Positions 59,194 through 64,000 of a stretch of DNA of 64,000 nt are shown here, piece after piece. The position numbers were made by a program, and so were the translations under genes. Source of the DNA: Aedoeadaptatus coli (GTDB lineage Bacteria; Bacillota; Clostridia; Tissierellales; Peptoniphilaceae); NCBI RefSeq assembly GCF_900343085.1, contig NZ_OPYI01000003.1, positions 1 through 64,000 of the forward strand, in the 5' to 3' direction. How positions within the stretch are numbered: position 1 is the first letter of the stretch; every line of letters begins with the position of its first letter. Under the pieces are notes generated by a model. It saw nothing but the letters and a program-made list of their open reading frames with translations. It had not been told where the DNA came from and searched no databases.

Positions 59194-62100
59194 CCACAAA
59201 TAAGAATCAAATGTATTCTCTGTTACATATCTAAAGATATTGACTTTATCATTTTCATTACCTTGACGAACAATTCTACCACTTCTTTGCTCTAGGTCAG
59301 ACGGTCTCCAAGGGACGTCTAAATCGTGTAAGGCTATTAGCTTATTTTGTACATTTGTACCTGCTCCCATTTTTTGAGTAGAGCCTAATAATACTCTTAC
59401 TTCTCCTCTTCTTACCTTAGAGAACAATTCATCTTTTTGTTTGTCTGTATCTGCTTCGTGAATAAAGGCTATTTCTTCTTTAGGTATTCCCATATTCACT
59501 AGCTTATTTCTAATATCATCATAGATATTAAATTCTCCATCTCCTTTTGGTGTGGACATATCCGAAAACACTAATTGGGTCGATGAATTTTCTTTTGTCT
59601 TATCCCAGATCGAAAAGATATTTTTAACGCATACATTAACTTTTGAATTAGGATCATCGGGAAGTAGTGGATTTATTAATCTTTGGTCAAGGGCAAGTTT
59701 TTTACCATCATTTGTAATCTTTAACATATTGTCTTCTGTTGGCTCTACTTGGTTATTTCTAACCGCGTCAGCTCTTTCTGAAATAGCTTCTAATATTTCT
59801 TTTTGTTCCTCAGTAGGTTTTGTTTTAATAACTTCGAAGTTTGCTTCTGGTACTGGTAAATTTAACATATCTGAGGTCTTTATATCTGCTACTTCTTTAA
59901 ACATGCTCATCAGTTCTGGCAAGTTATAAAACTTTGAAAATCTTGTCTTTTGCCTATATCCAGTGCCTTCTGGAGATAATTCAAAAGTATTTTCTGTTTC
60001 TCCAAAAGTAGAAGCCCAAGCGTCAAAATGTTCTAATCCCCTTGCCTTTAAATCGTCATATTGAAGGTATCTTTGCATGGTATAAAGCTCTGTCATTGAA
60101 TTTGATATTGGTGTACCAGTAGCAAAAACAACTCCCTTTCCATCTGTCATTTCATCCATATACCTACATTTCATATACATATCCGAAGACTTAAAGGCTT
60201 CACTTTGACCGATACCAGCCACATTTCTCATCTTTGTATGCAAGAATAAGTTTTTGTAATTATGAGCTTCGTCTATAAATAACTTATCTACTCCTAGTTC
60301 TTCAAAGGTTATTACATCATCTTTTTTAAAGTCATCATTTAGTTTTTCAAGTCTAACCAAGAGTTTCTTCTTTGTTTTTTCCAGTTGTTTTACTGTAAAA
60401 TTTTCTCCTCTATTTCTTTTGTTCTCATCAATAAAGGAAACTATATCATCTATTTGGTCTTGTATATGTCTTACCTGGTATTCCTTAGACATTGGTATTT
60501 TTTCAAATTGAGAGTGTCCTATGATGACCGCATCATATTCTCCTGTTGCAATCCTACCAATAAATCTTTTCCTATTTTTGGGTTGAAAGTCTTTTTTATC
60601 GGCCACCATAATATTTGCTGACGGATATAATTGCATAAACTCTCTACCAATTTGAGTGGTTAAATGGTTAGGAACTACAAATAATGACTTACTTGTAAGT
60701 CCTAACTTTTTAGATTCCATAGCAGAAGCTACCATTTCAAAAGTTTTTCCTGCTCCTACTACATGGGCAAGTAGTGTATTTCCACCATAAAGAGTCCTTG
60801 CTATGGCATTTTTTTGATGTTCTCGAAGTCTGATTTCAGTATTCATTCCATCAAAAGTTAAGTTAGAACCATCAAATTCTCTATTTCTAATTGAATTGAA
60901 TTTTTCATTATAAATCTTCTCTAGCCTATATCTTCTATCAGGATCTTCAAATATCCAATTCTTAAATTCTTCTTTAATCAGTTCTTGCTTTTGGCTTGCA
61001 AGCATAGTTTCTTTTTTATTTAATACAGAAGTCTTAGAACCATCATCATTTATTACTTGGTCAAATACTTTTGTATCTTTTAGATTAAGAGCATTTTCAA
61101 TTAACTTATAGGCATTAACTCTACTTGTACCATAAGTCATGTTAGCAAGGTCATTAGTTGAGTCAACACTTTTACCTTCAATGTTCCATTCACTTGTATG
61201 TGGTGAAAACCTAACATTTATATTCCACCTATCATAACCTGGTGTTTTTAAAAGGTTAAAAGTAAAGTCTTCTATATCTTTCTGAGGTATCCATGTTGCT
61301 CCTAACCTTACATTTATATCAGAAGCAGTGAGTTCTTCAGGCATAACTTCTTGTAATTTTTCTCTTTGATATTTGAGTTTGCCTAACTCGTTTAATAGTG
61401 TGTCTTTCTTTTCAGAAGGTGCTAAATCTATTACATTTTCAATTTCTCCGATATATGAATTGAGATAACCAATCTTTTCTCTGATATTACCACTTAAATA
61501 TTCATCAGCCGATACATATGAAAAATGAAATGGATCGTCATTGTTAAAGTTTTCAAAGGGCATTCTGTTATTTATTAGGTCTGTATCCTTAATGTCTAAA
61601 AATATTTCGCCCTCAAGTTCAGCAATTAAGGTGTCCCTATCTTTACTTGTGATAGATTCCATATATTCAAAATCTACATATCCCTTTTGTGAAACAGATA
61701 AGACCAAAGCTTCAAGGGAAGTATCTACATGGTCTACTACTTTCGCCTTTGTGATTGTTCTTTTTGAGAATATATCACTCTTAGCTTTGAAATTATCCTC
61801 ATCATCAAGTATTTCTATTGATGAAACCAAAGGAAAGTTTGAGTCTTCCTTTAAGGCTCTAGTATTTGATAAGGAGTTAATAAAGCCATGTTTCTTTGAA
61901 AAATTATCATAAACTTCATTTAACTTTGCTTGTGACTCTTTTATTTCTTCATTTGAAAAATCATCTTTTTGCTTTTCTATTACATCTTTTAAAGCATTCA
62001 TTACATCAAGATAATCTTTTATCTTTTCTTTGTTTTTATCTGATATATCTTGCTTAATTAAGACTGAGTTTTCTCTTAGGTAGACCTCTTCGTCAATAAT

Positions 62101-64000
62101 AGTGTAGGAAAAATTCTTAACATCGTCTGTTGCTGGAAGACTTAATTCTTCATCTTCCAATAGCTCGACTTCTTCATATTTTGAATTCGAAGATATTTCC
62201 TTACTTGAAAGATCCATTAAATCTTTTAACTTTTCATTTTCTTTTTCATCACAAGTAATAGTATTGCCAAATCTTCCAGATACTTCTTTCATATCCCCTA
62301 ATACCATCTGAGGATTATCTACAAAGTATTTATTGTAGGTCAAACCCTTTTTATCAGTTGCAAGATGAATCCAATCATCATCTCTTTCTATAACTGAATC
62401 TCTCTTCTTTAAGAAAATAATATCTGAAGTAACTTCTGTACCAGCAAGACCTTTAAATGTTGTATTAGGTAGCCTCATAGCTCCTAAAAACTCACATCTT
62501 GCATTAATATATTTTCTAACAGATTCATCTTTTTTATCCATAGTTCCAGATGATGTTATGAAGGCTATAATTCCTCCATTCCTAACCTTATCTATTGACT
62601 TTGCAAAAAAATAATCGTGAATCAGAAAGTTATTTCTGTTATATTCACGATCGTTAACTTTAAAATCTCCAAAGGGAACATTTCCTATTACCAAGTCAAA
62701 GAAATTATTTGAGAAGTTTGTTTCTTCAAAGCCTTTAATTTGAATATTAGCTTCAGGATAAAGTTCTCTTGCTATTCTTCCGCTTAGACTATCTTTTTCT
62801 ACTCCATAGACTTTAGAGCCTTGTATTTCATTTGGCATATTACCAATAAAATTACCGACTCCCGCAGATGGCTCAAGGATATTCCCAGTCTTAAAACCCA
62901 TATCTGTCAGAGTTTTATATATTCCATCCATTACCTCTCTAGGTGTATAAAACGATGTTAAAGTAGACTCTTTAGCATTCAAATACTCATCATTTGTTAG
63001 ATTTTCTTTTAAAATATTTCTTGCTTCAAGCCATTGCCCTCCCTTTTCTTCATCGAAGACATCGGCAAGACCTCCCCAACCTAGATAGTCAGCAAGGTAG
63101 GCTTGCTCATACTCTCTTGGACTCCTATTTTCATTTTCAAGTCTTTTTAGCATTTTAATAGCTTTTATATTTTTATCTAGTCTTTCTGATGGTGTTAGGT
63201 ATTCTGAGTAGATATGAGTTTTCAAGTCATAATTTCTAGCAAAACTTAACCTTTCCTTATTAAGTTCATAGCCTAGATTCTTTAAATCTTCTTTACCTCT
63301 CAATAAGTTTTCGGCTGCTTCTCTTGGCACATTGTACCTATCCATCATTTGGTCAATTTCTGGATTGTGGGTATCAATAAAGCTTTCTTGCTCTACTTGT
63401 CTTTCAATTTGATTTTCATGGTCAGATAATTTGTATATCTCATAATTTCCACTATCTAAAAGGTCACCAATCTTTCTACTTTCTTCAAATGTTTCACCCT
63501 TACATAAAGGAAATTCTTCCCCATTAACTTCTACATAAGTTCCAGTTTCAATTAAATTAATTCCATCAAAGGTGTTCTCATCTTCTAAAATAAATTCTTT
63601 TCCAACCTTTACTGCTAATTTTTCTGATGTTTGACTTAGATTTTCAAAGATTTCTTCAAGGTATGAATCGTTTCTATATGGAATTACTTCCGAACCCCTA
63701 ATCATACCTCCCATATACTCCATATTATCTCTTATGGTTACAGTTTTAAGTCCTTCACTTAGTTCATCAAAATCTGTAATGGTAAAGTCCTTGTCCTTAT
63801 ATCTAACCTGATCCCCTATCTTAAATTTAGGCTCTATCTTTTCCTTAATTTCTTCTTGTAAAGATTTTTCCTCGCTTAGTGCAACTTGCTCTTCTAAATA
63901 TGAAAATTCACGCTCATTTACTTCTTCACCATCACCAAGGTCAATCCTATAGTGTTCGACAACTTCGCCATCTAAATAGTGGTCAAAATAGAATTTGAAA
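59194..64000 (-). CDS. DNA methylase/SNF2-type helicase, 5' exon (incomplete)
   Basis: More than 1600 codons, open to the right edge of the window: the frame continues upstream of the ATG at 63723 to base 64000 with coding-like sequence, so the true start lies outside. Order: acidic N-terminal region; N6-adenine methylase-like domain (EPSAGVGNF and [10 protein letters not shown], the NPPY-type site as NVPF); a linker; then an SNF2/superfamily 2 helicase with [30 protein letters not shown] and [10 protein letters not shown]. It stops at TTGTGG, where the intron begins; intron sequence adds VRHEVA and a stop. Proteins of this kind mark Tn5252-like conjugative elements. Confidence 0.92.

Noticed and set aside
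1-64000. CRISPR arrays, tRNA or rRNA genes
   Set aside because: No regularly spaced repeats with unique spacers, no tRNA cloverleaf and no rRNA-like sequence were seen on reading both strands; very divergent cases could be missed by eye.

Overview
The window joins two very different pieces of DNA. Bases 1 to about 13,346 are GC-rich (by eye a little over 50%) Firmicutes chromosome: a CstA-type transporter, the walR-walK-yycH-yycI envelope-stress operon, a small chorismate mutase, an ATP-grasp ligase and a type I restriction-modification locus (hsdM-hsdS-hsdR). At about 13,347 composition drops abruptly to roughly 30% GC and stays there to the right edge. The WalRK-YycHI operon shows a low-GC-lineage Gram-positive. 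The GC-rich backbone with AT-rich accessory genes would suit a Peptoniphilaceae-type anaerobic coccus, but no rRNA or other taxonomic marker is present, so that is inference.

The AT-rich part is an integrative and conjugative (or mobilizable) element inserted in hsdM exactly where the gene encodes the AdoMet-binding GSGG motif. From the left end it carries: three tandem large serine recombinases (13.4-18.2 kb); a small sigma-like protein; an ImmR/ImmA-like repressor-metalloprotease pair with an operator-like promoter; a RhuM-family gene; a large cargo cluster (23.2-44.4 kb); an oriT-like region with MobC and a MOBP-type relaxase (44.6-46.5 kb); a second cargo cluster (46.6-54.5 kb); an OB-fold ssDNA-binding-like protein; and a very large methylase/SNF2-helicase gene that runs off the right edge and is interrupted by a complete 2.34 kb group II intron. 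No type IV secretion genes and no right attachment end are seen, so the element continues past base 64,000.

Cargo 1 is a metallophore system closely resembling the equibactin locus of Streptococcus equi ICESe2 and the pyochelin/yersiniabactin family. It has a DtxR-type regulator, a type II thioesterase, a phosphopantetheinyl transferase, a salicylate-type AMP ligase, an ArCP-Cy-PCP protein, a TubC-Cy-A(MT)-PCP-TE protein, a saccharopine-dehydrogenase-like reductase and an alpha/beta hydrolase. A TetR-led transport operon follows: ECF S, T and A subunits, a MATE exporter and two YbtP/YbtQ-like ABC half-transporters. The specificity residues read as salicylate plus cysteine. A near-consensus promoter followed by a perfect GTTAGC-N4-GCTAAC palindrome marks the biosynthetic operon as probably metal-regulated.

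Cargo 2 is, in my view, the most novel item: a class III lanthipeptide locus. An 850-residue LanKC-like synthetase (lyase, kinase and zinc-less cyclase) is followed by an unannotated 40-residue precursor with an ILELQ leader motif and two exact S-x2-S-x2-C modules. Divergently, a PadR regulator, a HAAS-domain protein, a lipoprotein, an ABC pair and an ABC half-transporter may supply regulation, immunity and export.
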